From Glutinoglossum americanum (Eukaryota > Ascomycota > Geoglossomycetes > Geoglossales > Geoglossaceae): 64,000 nt of DNA. How positions within the stretch are numbered: position 1 is the stretch's first letter; each line of letters starts with the position of its first letter. A program made the translations under genes and the position numbers. The DNA lies in contig JAGHQL010000020.1 of assembly GCA_020080175.1 (NCBI GenBank), positions 133,297 through 197,296 on the forward strand, read 5' to 3'. The notes under the pieces were generated by a model. It had not been told where the DNA came from. It made no database searches and was given only the letters and a program-made list of their open reading frames with translations. Below are positions 1 through 11,857 of this stretch, piece after piece.

Positions 1-2725
1 ATCGCCCAAAATGACCGTTAGTCCATGGTTCAAGCCCACCCATGAGAATCATCTGACTAGAAGGCGAATTAGCGGAGGGCAGACTCATGAACATGCCTCG
101 GTAACAGAGGGTCTTAGAGTACCACGCGACTAATCATCGGGCATTTCTTAAAACAAGGGCGCTGTATTCTCCACTCGTCTAGATGCCTGTGGTGATCAAA
201 CGTTTCGGCCCGGTGCGGTCCGTCGATCTTAAGGGGCCGTCGAAACGCGAACCATGGATGCGGAAACTCAGGAGCCAGCCTGAATTTAATCAGTCCATGT
301 CCGTTCCCCAATGTGATAGAAGGCCCAGAGCCCGTCTGGAACTTAGATTAAAACACGATGCATGGCAATCCGAAGCTTCCATATTCAATGCAACATCATC
401 TCGCCTCCTATGGCGTTCTTTAAGTGGGCAAGCCTAAACCTAGATATATCGTGAAAGTGTTTTGCAGTGTGCAGTGCCGCAGCTTTAGTGAAATGCTCTA
501 GGATAGGCATGCGATCCGAAAGCAGCTCAACGTCACTAAGGTAACTTCACAGGGTTGACTACCTAGGACGCGATCTCAGAGCTTCCGAGTGCTTGCTCGA
601 AGTGGAAAGGGAAAGAAACAAGACCAAGCCGACTCGGATCGACGGACTTGCAATGATTGACTCGAAGGATAGCGAAGACATAGGTAGATATAGAAAAACA
701 AGAGACACTGAACACATGGATATCCATAGAATAGAACGGAGTTCGAAGTAGGGAGCCTACTCGAGAGCGAAAAGAAAAAATATCAATGGAGACGAGAGGA
801 TTTCAGCTCAGCTCAGCGGTGGTATCAGGTTTAGTACAGCAGAGCATATCGTTTAATGTAAATCAACCAAAGAGATACAGGGGATCCAATGCTTCCTACC
901 GAACATCTTGCTCAAAGACGCGGCATTCCTCCCGACTGACTATATTGTAGGTGGTAAGTACACACATTCAAGACAAATGGAATTGGGAAAGAATACTCAT
1001 GGAGTTGGGACGGGTTTTGGGTAGTCATTCTTAGTCCTGGGTTATAATTTCCATACTCAAGTGTTGGCCAAAGGATATGGCGTCGATAGAGAGGTGGCAC
1101 GAATGACCGAACATGCGATCAAAGTCGGGCCTGCAGGACAAGGTGATGACCCTCACCCGCTACACTTGGCAAGCTATATTAAACGCGGGGTTCAAAAATA
1201 GCGTTGATACCTGTGCAATTTGTAGGAGAGAGAATACTCGACCGAATCGAAGTTCTCATCTCCTCGACCACGTCACTCCCAAACGAAGTCTTCATCTACC
1301 ATTGATGCGCTCCTTTTAATTTTTTTTTTGCTGCCCGATGCCACGCCTGCCGCCGTCTAAGGTATGCAGGTTGATAGAGAATGTGCGGAATCCGCTGAGC
1401 TATGACATCTCTCCCTGCCGTTGTATAACCAGCCCGAGCGTTTATGAGGCGAGCGTGCTGCCAGGGCATGTCTCCTGTGTTTCCTATACTTTCATCGGCT
1501 TCCCTCATATTCTCCCATTCGTGGCGAGATAGGGTTGCACAACCGTGCATGCGCGTAACCTATATGATGACATGAGAGAGTCGGGCTCAGGCATCGAATG
1601 CGACGACGTGATGTCGGATATGGCGTGTTACAATTGGCGTGCGCCCGAAATATAATGATTGAGAACATTTCCATCCATCCTGGAGGAGGACCAGGCATAT
1701 AATGTGTGGAATGACGTGCAGTTCGATAAGGCTGATCGGATCTATATCGGCCCAAAACCGCTCTAACCCAAATGCAACAATGCTGGGGGTGGCAAGGCCG
1801 ACGAAAAGGGCAATCCGACCGCGCTTGGATTTTTTCGCTGGTTTTCACAGGTACACCATCTCTACGGAGCGCTTTACCGGACGAGTACCGTGCCGTACCG
1901 AAGTGGTAATCCAAATGCAGGTCGCGGCGGGGCGTACGAACGGATAGGATGACGGGGGCATTATGTGGGTTATTTGGTCGGGAGTTCCCTGATACTCGCA
2001 TCTGATCGGCCTGCTCTTCGTTTGGCCACATGGCGAGAAATTGTCTTAGGTTCCCTCCATCCAAGTATCTCGGACTTCCTGCTCTGACGCGAGTGCATGA
2101 GGGCTGCTTGTATCCTGCTGTCCCCAAGCGAATTCGGGATAGTTACCCATTCGAATGCCAGCACTCTTCTGCATCGGTTGCAGCCTCATTGCTTCTATTT
2201 CCTCTCCAATGACAACTGCCCAATTTTCTAAAACACAGGATATTTCGCTCTTGTAAGAAGTTAATGAGTTGCTGCGTCCCTGACTGAACCCTTTCTCTAA
2301 TTCGGGACAAGCGCATGGCTTGCAGGTGCATACTACGTAGTCAACCAGCTCTTGCATAGTGCACCTCTTAATCTTCCGAATTAGATCTTTCCAAACAACT
2401 GTCCCCGCCGGGATTGCGATTCGGGCCTAGAAGTATGAGTTGTCACTGTAGCTTTGTGGAGACAGCGCACCTAGCCATGAAGTCCTTTATTGCTTATTAT
2501 GTATCCTTCATCGCACCGAGTAGCTATTACAACTCATTCCCTGCAGTGCGGCTGCACCTACCCTCGTCTTCTACTTCATCATGCAGGAAATTCGAAAGAA
2601 TGTTCTCCAAGGCCTCATCTCCTTATAAGACGGTGAAGATCAACAACATTCAGTGTGCAACTCTCTGAGCACGGACCTTCTACACCGAGTCACTCTCCGA
2701 AATATTTCTAGGATCCAACCATATC
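1..2725. other. Left-end region without a recognisable gene
   Basis: Only short ORFs are present. The longest is 211 codons on the minus strand (1492-2127). It is Arg/Cys/His-rich with no motif I know, is overlapped by ORFs on the other strand, and has no convincing start context. I found no splice-linked set of conserved exons, tRNA-like fold or transposon ends. It may hold degraded sequence, regulatory DNA or genes too diverged to recognise. Confidence 0.4.
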
Positions 2726-3159
2726 ATGTCCAGTCCAACATCTTTTAGCCATATGGGAAAGCCATTTTCCTGGCAAGAGAAGCTTGTGGGTCAGTTCTGT
2801 CCCTTAAAAAACCCCCTTTCGGAATGAGTTCATGTTACCAACGTAGTACATAGATCATTGCAGGGCTGCCCAAATAGGGCCTCCTGTCTGGCACATAGTA
2901 TCTGACAGACGAGGTATGTACACTATCGTGTCTTTTTCGAGTGCTTCCAAGTCTGACAACCTCAGGTGGACGGACGGCATGGTCCAGTACCGTGACAATC
3001 CAAGGCCAGCATGTATCGGCACGCTACTGGTACGATGGGCAATATGTCAACAACGCGAAGGAGGATGCCGCAGAAGTAGCGCTTCAGCATATGGGCGTCG
3101 TCCCGAGCCCTAGATCTCCGCAATCTCACCAACGACAGTACTCCATAAGCTCCGGGTGA
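2726..3159 (+). CDS. Small double-stranded RNA-binding domain protein
   Basis: Three exons (2726-2785, 2847-2913, 2966-3159) join in phase to a 106-residue protein. Introns are 61 and 52 nt. Nearly the whole chain is one dsRBD: a first helix around SWQEKLYIDHCRAAQIGPPV (about residues 15-34), a middle segment with DRRGGRTAWSSTVTIQGQ, and a second helix with NNAKEDAAEVALQHMG (about 71-86), the classic KEDAA-type RNA-backbone helix. A basic, Ser-rich tail follows. No catalytic domain is attached, so it is probably a stand-alone dsRNA-binding protein of the small fungal type; the RNA target is unknown. The first acceptor is at 2845-2846; acceptors nearer the next exon give stops or the wrong frame. 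The start ATG is the first in frame. Confidence 0.72.
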
Positions 3160-4261
3160 CAAGCACCCAGCTCGAGTTTCGCGACGCAGAAATTTTCTCT
3201 TTGTATTATGATAGGCTGAGACAATACTAGATGGAGGCAGAACTGGAATCAGCACTGGAGCAGGCGCATGGAACGTTGGTCAATCTGGCTTTTATTGTAA
3301 TACCCAAGTGTAACGTACTGGTTTAACTGGTATAGTCTACTAGACTTTTAAGTTCGTCTTGGGGTTAATGATCCTCCTTGCTCATCCTAATTAGAGATTA
3401 TCTTCGTCACAATATAGATCGTGGCCTTTGTTTTTAGGTCCTGGAGGTTCGGATCGTTCAATTCTTGCTTGATTGACGAAAATAAAGTAGCCTGTGGGGG
3501 TAGCAAACCCTATAGCCACTCTTGAGAGTACTCTAATCGGATCTGAGATCATCTCACGGCAGGACACATTTATTTAATGGTAAAAGGCCAATAAACAATG
3601 CTCTGTACCTGCATACAGAAATCTATCCAAGAGCTCGCTGGAGAGAAAGGCAGAAGAGGGATGGAATGAAGCGTTGTGTGGCATAGTATGTAATCCACTA
3701 TGAAAGTCGCTAGCAACGTCATCATCGAATAAAACCGCCCGACCGCCCGCCTCATTCCGACCTGCAGTTTGTCAGTCCACAAAAAGCGTATGCGAGGCTT
3801 GATCGCTCGATCGTAATTGGTGGGGTGGACACCAACAAGCTCGTTCCCCCCACTCTCATGGTCTCCCTCACACAGCTCTAAGCAAGCACCCCACGTTGAA
3901 CCGATCGAGCTCATCACCCCTACTGTGGGTACATGTATGTTGTACACGGTCTGTGGCGGCTTTTGTCGCATACCTAGCTGCAACCGAATCGGAGCCATCA
4001 TCTTAAAGAACGCTGTGCGTCGTCGAGGGACAAAAGCGCCCTCAGCCCGCGTTTCAATCGCTTACGCTTGCGCTTACTTACTCGACTCGCCGTCTCCGGA
4101 CCTGATAGCACAACCTTGAAATTTTTGGAGCTTCTTGGATCTTGACATCAGTCTGCATGTACCTGCCGTATCTGTCCCACCGTGGCCTCACTTCTCAACG
4201 AACTGCGAACCAGTTACATTATTTCGCCTGGAGAAACCCGTAGGGTCTCATTACATTTATC
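3160..4261. other. Intergenic region upstream of the makorin-type gene
   Basis: A 143-codon minus-strand ORF (3570-4001) and a 100-codon plus-strand ORF (3817-4119) overlap here. Neither has a family motif I recognise, so neither is called. The right-hand part should hold the promoter of the RING/CCCH gene. Confidence 0.4.
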
Positions 4262-5633
4262 ATGTCACTTACTTCGGACTTGTTTCCGGTGATGCCGATA
4301 TCACTAACCAACGCGCGGCTCACGAGCCCAGACTGGACTCCTTCCTCATCGCCGACAAATACCCATTCACTCGAGCAGGGTTTCGGCAGCATTGGCATAT
4401 CTGGTAATGAGTTATGCCTCCCTCCCGTGACAGTTGATGCCTCGACCTCAACGGATCCCATCTCAGCTAGAAGATTCGCATGTAGGCACGGCGCTCCGTC
4501 CACCGCCGTGGAAACGCGTGACGATCGCCCTGCCGGTAACCTCCACCCTTCTGCTGTTGACTGCAAGTGGTGGAAGCAAGGGTACTGTGCAAGAGGCGCG
4601 AGCTGCTACTTTAGACACGACCCGAATGTTGCTGGGCTAGAAGTCAAGAAAAGGACTCGTGGGTTTCAGCAGAGGGAATCCGGAGCGACTGCGCAGGCAG
4701 TATCAAATCAGCGAGGTGAAAATAATGGTCATGCATCTGGTATGGATGCATTTTCCCGCTATCAAGCATGGGGCTTAGGATTTGATATGCGCTGGATCCT
4801 TTTTGCTTCCCGGCCATGAGGACTAATAGCTTCGTTCTTCTTCTAGACTCCTCCCAGCTCGCTGGCAATCCACCTCTCTCATCGCCCCAAGAGGAATGCT
4901 CTGTGTGCAATGAAGTTCCGAGCACTTATGGACTTTTGGTCGGATGCGATCATAGTTTCTGTCTAGGTAAGCCAACACTATTTCCGATTCACCTTTACCC
5001 AGTGATTAACCAAAACATTCAGAATGCATTAGGATCTGGCGTGCCACGGGAAATAGTGACGAGGAAAAGCATGATAGAACTGGCCAGAATTCGAACTGGA
5101 AACAGTGTCCTGTTTGTCGGACTTACAGCAAATTTGTGATTCCAAGCTCAATCTTTCCAACCCCAGTTTATGGACAAGGGCATCCGGGAAACCCCGCAAA
5201 AGAGGAGATTCTTAAAGGTTATCTGGCCAACCTGAAGCAGATCCCGTGTCGTTACTTTGAGGAGTCGGTAAGCACAGAACGCCTTATCCATGTCCAGCGT
5301 GCTGAACGGATCCGCGCTCAACGCCGCCGTCGATCTGGGTTTCGCCGTGATGAGCCACCTGATTCTCGGATACTCACTCAGCTCCACCCAAAATGTCGCT
5401 TTGGCAATGAATGTCATTATGCCCACCTCGATCCAGTAACCAAAGAACCCTTCATCTTTAGCACCGGACAGTTGCAGCAGATGCGGTTGGACCGTGCACG
5501 TTTGCCGGATCGTGCGGCGGATCGTCTGGCGGAAGAAGCCCTAGATGCCGCTAGGGTTGCCGTTGCTCGAGAAGCCCTTTTCCGGCAGATGCAAGATTTA
5601 ATTAGGTCCGGGGGACACCATCCAACCTGCTGA
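4262..5633 (+). CDS. Makorin-type RING and CCCH zinc-finger protein (putative E3 ubiquitin ligase)
   Basis: Four exons (4262-4739, 4847-4966, 5023-5267, 5382-5633) give about 364 residues. In order: a CCCH finger (C101-x7-C109-x5-C115-x3-H119), a C3HC4 RING (starting CSVCNEV at about residue 177, then CDHSFCLECIRIW, ending CPVC near 230), and a second CCCH finger (C275-x10-C286-x5-C292-x3-H296). CCCH-RING-CCCH is the makorin order, so it should recruit an E2 and probably bind RNA. The tail is Arg/Ala-rich and probably helical. Intron 1 uses the ctaat branch at 4822-4826. Intron 3 (5268-5381, 114 nt) is a multiple of three and lacks a stop; removing it is what creates the second CCCH finger. 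The roughly 100 residues before the first finger are Ser/Thr-rich and the start is less sure; an upstream exon cannot be excluded. Confidence 0.82.
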
Positions 5634-6699
5634 ATAGAACCCTGACAGGGTCCTGTTATTAATGGGACCAAGGACGAGCAATGGGTGTGATGCGGTTGGC
5701 TGGGCTCACCCTTTCTTTACTCACACCTAAATCTAGCCTCGCGTTTTCTCTTTTGGTGAACTACTCGAACTGGCTGCCTTGCCATCGTGTGGGATTTTGT
5801 GCTGGTCACCAGTTCTTTTTCTTATGGTATCTGCACTGTTCATAGGGGTTGGGTTTACTGGACGGATTCGATACGCTTGGAGGCCATTTTCAGGCGGATT
5901 CATAGCAACAAGTACCTCACAAAGCATTGGTTGTGGCATCCCAAGAGAACAACTAGTAACAAATATAAGCTTTTGTCGTAAAGGAATCGACTATTAATTC
6001 TCAATTACTCTCCGTACTCCGTACAGAAGGTCACTCTCTGTCGCTATCGCCCAGTCGGAGCAACACAACATGCCCCTTTGCATGTTTGATGTTTGGGCCC
6101 CGGTCGGTCTGGCGTGATTCATTGGCTGAGAGGTACGGCTGGAATGTTGACCCTCCCCCGCCATTCCAAAGTTCCCGGTACATGCATACCTAATCAGCGT
6201 TATCGATTGGCCCAGCCACATCGATTCGCACCACGCGCTGAGCCAGTGCCTTGCACGACTACATGTAAGTTGCACAACTAGCTACACGACATCCTTGCTG
6301 GGAGGAAGGAGAGATTAGGCGGGGCAAATGCGAAGTCCGAAACTCCCCAACAAAGGGGTTCTTCTTCTGGAACCTCTCTTGGTCGCTCTCTTCGGTCGGC
6401 ATTTCAAACTCTCAGGCATCAGTTATTACAACGGCCAGAGATGGTCTGTATATGATTTACCGCCACAAGGGAGGCCCAGTCGAGTCATACCTGAGGCTAA
6501 CAGAGGCGGGGCCACCTAATACGCGACAGGCCCGCAGTGTTTACATTCGCCGTAATTGGTTCTGCGACGACCTGTGCGACAGGGTCTTCTATGCCCAGCC
6601 TCTTCTATTCTCCTCGCTATTTCACTTTCTAGATATCTTCACTAGAATAGGATCGGAACCCACTATATGCTTCTGCGTGCCTCGCGCCAGCACGACGTC
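5634..6699. other. Intergenic region
   Basis: No supported gene. A tandem heptamer ctccgta occurs twice at about 6010-6023. Pyrimidine-rich DNA precedes the next gene, consistent with a promoter and 5' UTR. Confidence 0.4.
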
Positions 6700-8594
6700 A
6701 TGGCAGCTGCCAGAATGGATGCTTTAGATAACGTCTTCGATGACCACCCTTCTTTCTCCGCCTCGCTCGAAGACTTCGAACACAGCGACCCCCATAACGA
6801 GAACAATAGGTCCCCACTTTTCGTAATTCCTTCGCACCACTCGGGATTTTACAAGTCAGACGATGGAGATTCAGACTTACCCGAGTCGGACTCTGGAGGG
6901 CCTTGGTCACCTCCCGCATGGCGACGAGATCCTCCGGTGGGATCTGGAGCAGCAAACAATGGCATGTGGCAGCTTTACAAGCCCTCTCCCCACCGGGCTA
7001 AGGAGTCAAGCGCACATGGCAATGGAAGCCCGCTCAAACGTTCCAGAGAGACTAGTCCACTCTATGAGAGCGCAAATGAAGGAGATACCACATTGCCTCC
7101 TCAGCAAGAACTACTGTCAGAGTGTCATAGCCCTCAAAAACGGGAGGGGAGCGGCTTTCAGAGAGAATCTGGTGGGCAGGCGCAAGATGGACCTTTGAAT
7201 CAAAGAGCTGGTGGCCAAGCTGCAGATAATCCAAGCAACTGTATGAGCTTGCTGCGGAAATTTGTTGGAAGCAGAAGGCTAACCCATTAGTTCTAGATAT
7301 CCGTTTTGCAATGCGCGCTGAAGTGCAGCACCGCACAGAGCCCTTTGAGGCAGCCTTCTCATACTTTAGAGAGAAATTTGATATTATCACATCATCACGC
7401 GCATCCATCATAATGAGCTTCGGCATGGTTCTTTTTGCGACTATCTTGTTAAGACTGCTCTTTCAGCCACCACCTCCTCCGCCGGTTCCGGATCTGGTCA
7501 AGGTCGCTGGGCTGGCGAAGTCATTTGAGCCCTTGATATTCTACTCAGAGAATGGGGCTCAACAGATAGGAGAGTTACAAGAGACAGGCGTCGCCGTATG
7601 GGACTTAGGGGAGAGTGTGAGGTCAACGAATATGACTTCGGCGCCAATCATCGTCAAGGAGCTGGATGATTTGAGCGAAAGTCTAAAGACTCTAGCGATG
7701 GAACTGACAAAATTCTTTGCAAATGTTGATGGGGATGTTGACGGGTCTGTATACCACAATCCACATGCAATCTAGAGCACAGTTATTGACGTGACATCTG
7801 GAAATAGTATTCTGATAGTTATGGAATGGGCAAAGAGAGAGTTGTCCCAACTCTCTTCGTTGCCGCTTTCGTCCCTCACGTCTGTCTTTGATAACCTCCA
7901 CTCCGTCTTCTGTCGGGTGGGTATCTTTGAATCACCTAATGGTAACCCCACAAGCTTCGGCAAGTTCATTACAGACCTCTTTGGACAATCACGGCCTCAA
8001 CGTACCCGAAACACTTTGCAGCGGACTTTCAACGAGTTCCTCGGGGTCCTTGAGGAGAGCATTAATAATGAATTGACGTACTCTGCACAACTCTTTGCTC
8101 TTTTCGAGTCTATTGACCGCCAGTTCCTCAACCTCGCTCGTACCGTTATTCGCGAATCTGATCAGCAGGAACGTGAGGAGGGGGAGCTGCTTTCATCCCT
8201 TTGGACCCGTGTTCTTGGTCCGAACGCAGCAAAGTTACGAAAGTACGAGAAGAACCGCCTCTTACTATCTAATGTCCGCGAGAGGACTGTCAGGAACAAG
8301 CACCTGCTCGTTGACCACAATGGCAAGCTTCTTACCTTGAAGGCAAACCTGGAGATGCTAAGGAAGAAGTTGGTAAGTCCGTTGGTGCGGAGTAATGACT
8401 CTAGCACACTCTCAGTAGAAGAGCAGATTCGGGGTTTGGATGTCACATACGAGCATTTGAAAACCGTGAGGGAGAGACAGAAAGGGATGTTAATGGAACT
8501 GCTGTATGGAGCTGGCAGTAGAAGATTCTCTCTAGGAGGGGGCGTGGAAGGACATAGAATTGAAGGGAGCAGGAGCAATGAGCATGAGCGGTAA
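6700..8594 (+). CDS. Conserved fungal single-pass membrane protein with coiled-coil C-terminal half
   Basis: Three exons (6700-7240, 7297-7744, 7808-8594) give about 591 residues. Residues 1-180 are acidic, Ser/Pro-rich and probably disordered. A hydrophobic segment, SIIMSFGMVLFATILLRLLF (about residues 217-238), reads as one transmembrane helix, followed at once by a Pro run. The rest is helical and probably coiled-coil, with an extended block around KAKRELSQL-like and LLSSLWTRVLG motifs. I recognise it as a family found across Pezizomycotina without a known function; topology suggests a nuclear-envelope or ER protein, but that is inference. An in-frame ATG at 6667 could add 11 residues; 6700 has the better context. 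Introns 1 and 2 are 56 and 63 nt; the first uses a gctaac branch. Confidence 0.75.
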
Positions 8595-9014
8595 GAAAGC
8601 GATATCACCAAGTAATGGAGATAGAAAGTTTGGCTTTACTCGGAGTTGGGCGGCATAAATACTCGTTTGGGTAGTAGCGGTACGCGTCTCGGTAGGTGTA
8701 CTGTTTATTACTAACGGACTAAAAGGGCTTGTTTAAGTTTCCGTCCGCAGCAAACCGAAAACCCCATAATTTCATTTCATTTATCTTCTTGCGAACTAAC
8801 TCGCCGTGCGGCTTGTGCCCTTGCCTGTGTTTCTTTTTGTAGTGCTTGTATACTTCGTTAGGTGTTAAATAGAGTGAATTTGCTGTATGATATCAGAATA
8901 TGCACTCGGACATTCTAAGCCAAGACGAGCAAATGGAGAAGCACGTGATCGCTTCAATTCCTCTCCATCTTCAACATCGTTCCTTTCCATTTTCTCATCC
9001 CCCGAACATTCATA
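8595..9014. other. Intergenic region between membrane-protein gene and uS7m gene
   Basis: About 420 bp of AT-rich DNA with no ORF of note. It should hold the 3' end of the upstream transcript and the uS7m promoter. Confidence 0.4.
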
Positions 9015-10136
9015 ATGCCTCCTCGATTAAGTCTGCTGCGCTCAGCGCACAGCGCTCTAACTCTCCGGAGTTCATTAATTGCCTTAAGGGTCGTGACTCC
9101 TTGCGTTCTCCGATGTACACCAGCGCGTAGATACTCGAAATCCGGAGTTCCTCTACACAAACAAAATGACCCGGACCAGGATGAACTTCCCCATGCAACT
9201 GAGGAGGCTGCTGAATTGGGCAAGATTATGGGGGAGAGTGGCCTTGAGATTGAACATGGCACACCGGTTCAAGAGGTTGGTCAATTGGATCCCGCATGCT
9301 GAATATTTAACTTTATTAGAAGTTAGGTCGAGGTTGGTTTAGGAATCTTGTTAATCTCATTTTTAGATCTTGAGACGGGACCAAGAGGGCCTGCAAAAGG
9401 CGCCACAAGTTATACGGGAGGAATTGAACCGGACTGCGGGAGAGAATGGCCGCTTGCCTTTCTCGACACTCGAAGAACTCGGTGAGACGGAAGTTACGGC
9501 TCTAGGACATAAGCATCCCCTTCCTGAGTTACCTTTAGCAGGCAACTCAAACCTCAAGCACCGATACGACCCTATAGTACAGCTCGTCACGAATCTGATG
9601 ATGAAAGACGGGAAACTGAGTGTTGCTCAGAGGGTAGGCTCGTCAGTTCCAACGGCTTTGTTGATAATCTTTTGTAGGCTAACTCATTTTCCGCTCAGAA
9701 CATGTCTTTGATACTTCAGCATCTCCGAACCTCGCCGCCGCCTTCAATTAACCCGGATCGGCCTTTGCTCCCCTCAGCACCCCCACCCTCCCATCTGCCT
9801 CTCAACCCAACTCTCTATCTAATGCTCGCAATCGACTCCGTAGCCCCTCTTCTTCGAATCCGAGCACAAAAAGGAGCCGCTGGTGGTGGCGCCGCTCTTC
9901 AAATTCCAGTTCCTCTTGGATTACGCCAGCGACGGAGAAGGGCTATAGAATGGGTTCTCGACGCGGCGAGCAAGAGGCGCTCGAGAGGAAGCGGGAAGGG
10001 CGGCTTTGCACAGAGGGTAGCCGAAGAGATTGTATCAGTGGTCGAGGGGAAGAGTACCGTTTGGGATAAACGAGGGGCTGTTCATAAGCTAGGGGTTAGT
10101 GCTAGAGCCAACCTAAGTATTAGTAGGAGACGGTGA
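9015..10136 (+). CDS. RSM7: Mitochondrial small-subunit ribosomal protein uS7m
   Basis: Three exons (9015-9275, 9367-9633, 9699-10136) give 321 residues. The first 40 residues are Arg/Ser/Leu-rich without acids, a typical mitochondrial presequence. The uS7 core begins at about residue 150 with KHRYDPIVQLVTNLMMKDGK and continues through AQRNMSLILQHLRTSPPP, then TLYLMLAIDSVAPLLRIRAQKG and a basic GLRQRRRRAIEWVLDAASKR block that contacts 16S-type rRNA. It should assemble on the 3' major domain of the mitoribosomal small subunit. For intron 2 the acceptor at 9697-9698 was chosen over an in-frame one at 9676-9677 because it restores the family sequence AQRNMS and leaves gctaac as the branch site. 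Confidence 0.92.
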
Positions 10137-11857
10137 TGAGTAGTATCAGTTGTGGGAGACGAGCATCACTATTGCCGTGTATTGTATTCTGCTTTCTTAT
10201 ATCCGCGTTCAAGATGTACAATTGATCAATATGGAATGCTACCCCTCGACCCTGTTGGTTCCGCAGACCCTCTCGATTTGTTATGGCAGTCGACGGTACG
10301 GGCATGTGGTCATCTAGATTTTGCTTGCGAGAATTTCTAATTATTGGGATAGAAAGGGATGGTAAGACCTTCAATGTTCGAGAATGGCCTCTTCCCAACG
10401 GTTCGAGTCTATACGGCGGGCTGATGGAAACACAACAATCCTCCCAAGTTTGCCTCAGGCCGGAAGCCGGGCCGCAGCGTACATGCATCGCCTATTATTA
10501 CCCCGACCAGGCTTACACTAGCTGTCACCAAACCGGGGGCGGTAGATCCCACCGATTCCAGGCATATGAGGATTTGGGGGTCAGTCCTCGGTTTGCCCGA
10601 ATCTTCGCAACTGGTGACCGAGCCGCCAGCTCGCTCCGCAGGCTTGGCTGCGTAGGGTAGTGCTCTCTAGACCCGTGCGGAACGGCAAAGGGAAAAAAAA
10701 GTAACCTTCCATCAAAACTGGCTCAAGAAGATAATAATTCGGACCGAGATATTACCCTCCTGGGTCCAGAGATGATGTGTCTCCCTTAATGGCATTGATG
10801 GCATCGAACTGTTTTGTAGTTTTTAATTTTTCTATTTTTTTCCCGTCCCGTCAGGAAATTCCCGGAAGCTGACATGGGAACTTTCACATTAATCCCGAGC
10901 GATTCCTTTGTCCTCTCAACATCACTCGAAATCTAAGGTTCTCCCCTCCGCCCGTTCACAACCTTACTCGCACTTTTCCTTTTCCATAGCGCCCCACCAT
11001 CTTGGCCATCCTTACGGAACGCTGATAAACCTCGAGACGCGATTGAGTCGTTCCTCCCCAATCACATTTCCTACTTTAGCCTCCTGGTCGCACCACAAGG
11101 TCACGTCGGCATTTTGTGGGCGTCGCTTGGGGCACTGATAAAGTCTTGGGACTTCTATCTCAGCTTTGACCTTTAGAACGATGGCGGCAGCAGCTCTCGT
11201 TCTTGTAATTGACCCCTCCCTCCTCCATCAGAAGCTGGCCAAGCTTAGTCATCCATCAACCATTGTTTCTGTCGCTGTCGCTGCAATCAACTCTACAGCC
11301 CAACCATCGTCTTCCCGCATCCACTCACTCAACGAGCACGAGCTGCACGTTCGAGACCTATCCTGCTGTGCTAGTGTTCCAGCAATATAGATCCGCATCA
11401 ACAAACTCGCTCTCCACCCGGCACCGCTGTATGTCGAGGAGCCCCTCCCGATACCACCGAACTCCTAACATTGTTTACCTTCTACCCACTTAATTGTGCG
11501 CGTCAGAACTAAAGGAGTTTGTCGGTCGGTCTAATTGCCAATCTCATATATCAGCATTTCTTCCAGGAATTTAAAACTGGTCCGACTAAAATAGTAACTG
11601 GCATTGCGCCAGAGCTTGGTCCAAGATATTATCGCATCGCATCTCTCGAGCAGCGAACTTTCCAAGGCACCAGCTAGTGATCCTACTCGCAATTTCGAGC
11701 AATCGTGTAGTATAAGCCATAAGCAAACCCTCACCAACCTAGAAGGAAATCGATAGCGTGGTTTGGTAAAGCAGTTCGGCCCCGTCTGCAGACCCTTCAA
11801 GCTGGCAACATAGTCCGGTTTCGCACTGCGCAGTCTTCGCGAGGAATACCACCCATC
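10137..11857. other. Long intergenic region and probable 5' leader of the USP-domain gene
   Basis: No convincing gene. From about 10900 the plus strand is strongly C/T-rich (many cctc, ttcc and tctc runs), so its small Ser/Pro/His-rich ORFs look like composition artefacts. The stretch probably contains the promoter and a long leader for the stress-protein gene at 11858. Confidence 0.45.

Noticed and set aside
1492-2127. 211-codon minus-strand ORF
   Set aside because: No recognisable domain, Arg/Cys/His-rich composition, and overlapping ORFs on the other strand. Length alone does not support a gene.
3570-4001. 143-codon minus-strand ORF upstream of the makorin-type gene
   Set aside because: No family motif, an overlapping plus-strand ORF, and a hydrophobic tail that may be chance. 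Kept as possible but not called.
8371-8415. Possible intron in the membrane-protein gene (gtaagt ... ctcag)
   Set aside because: Too short for a typical intron here, and the retained frame gives a continuous helical sequence.
10908-11493. Ser/Pro/His-rich plus-strand ORFs
   Set aside because: They follow from C/T-rich leader sequence; no conserved motif and the real gene starts at 11858.
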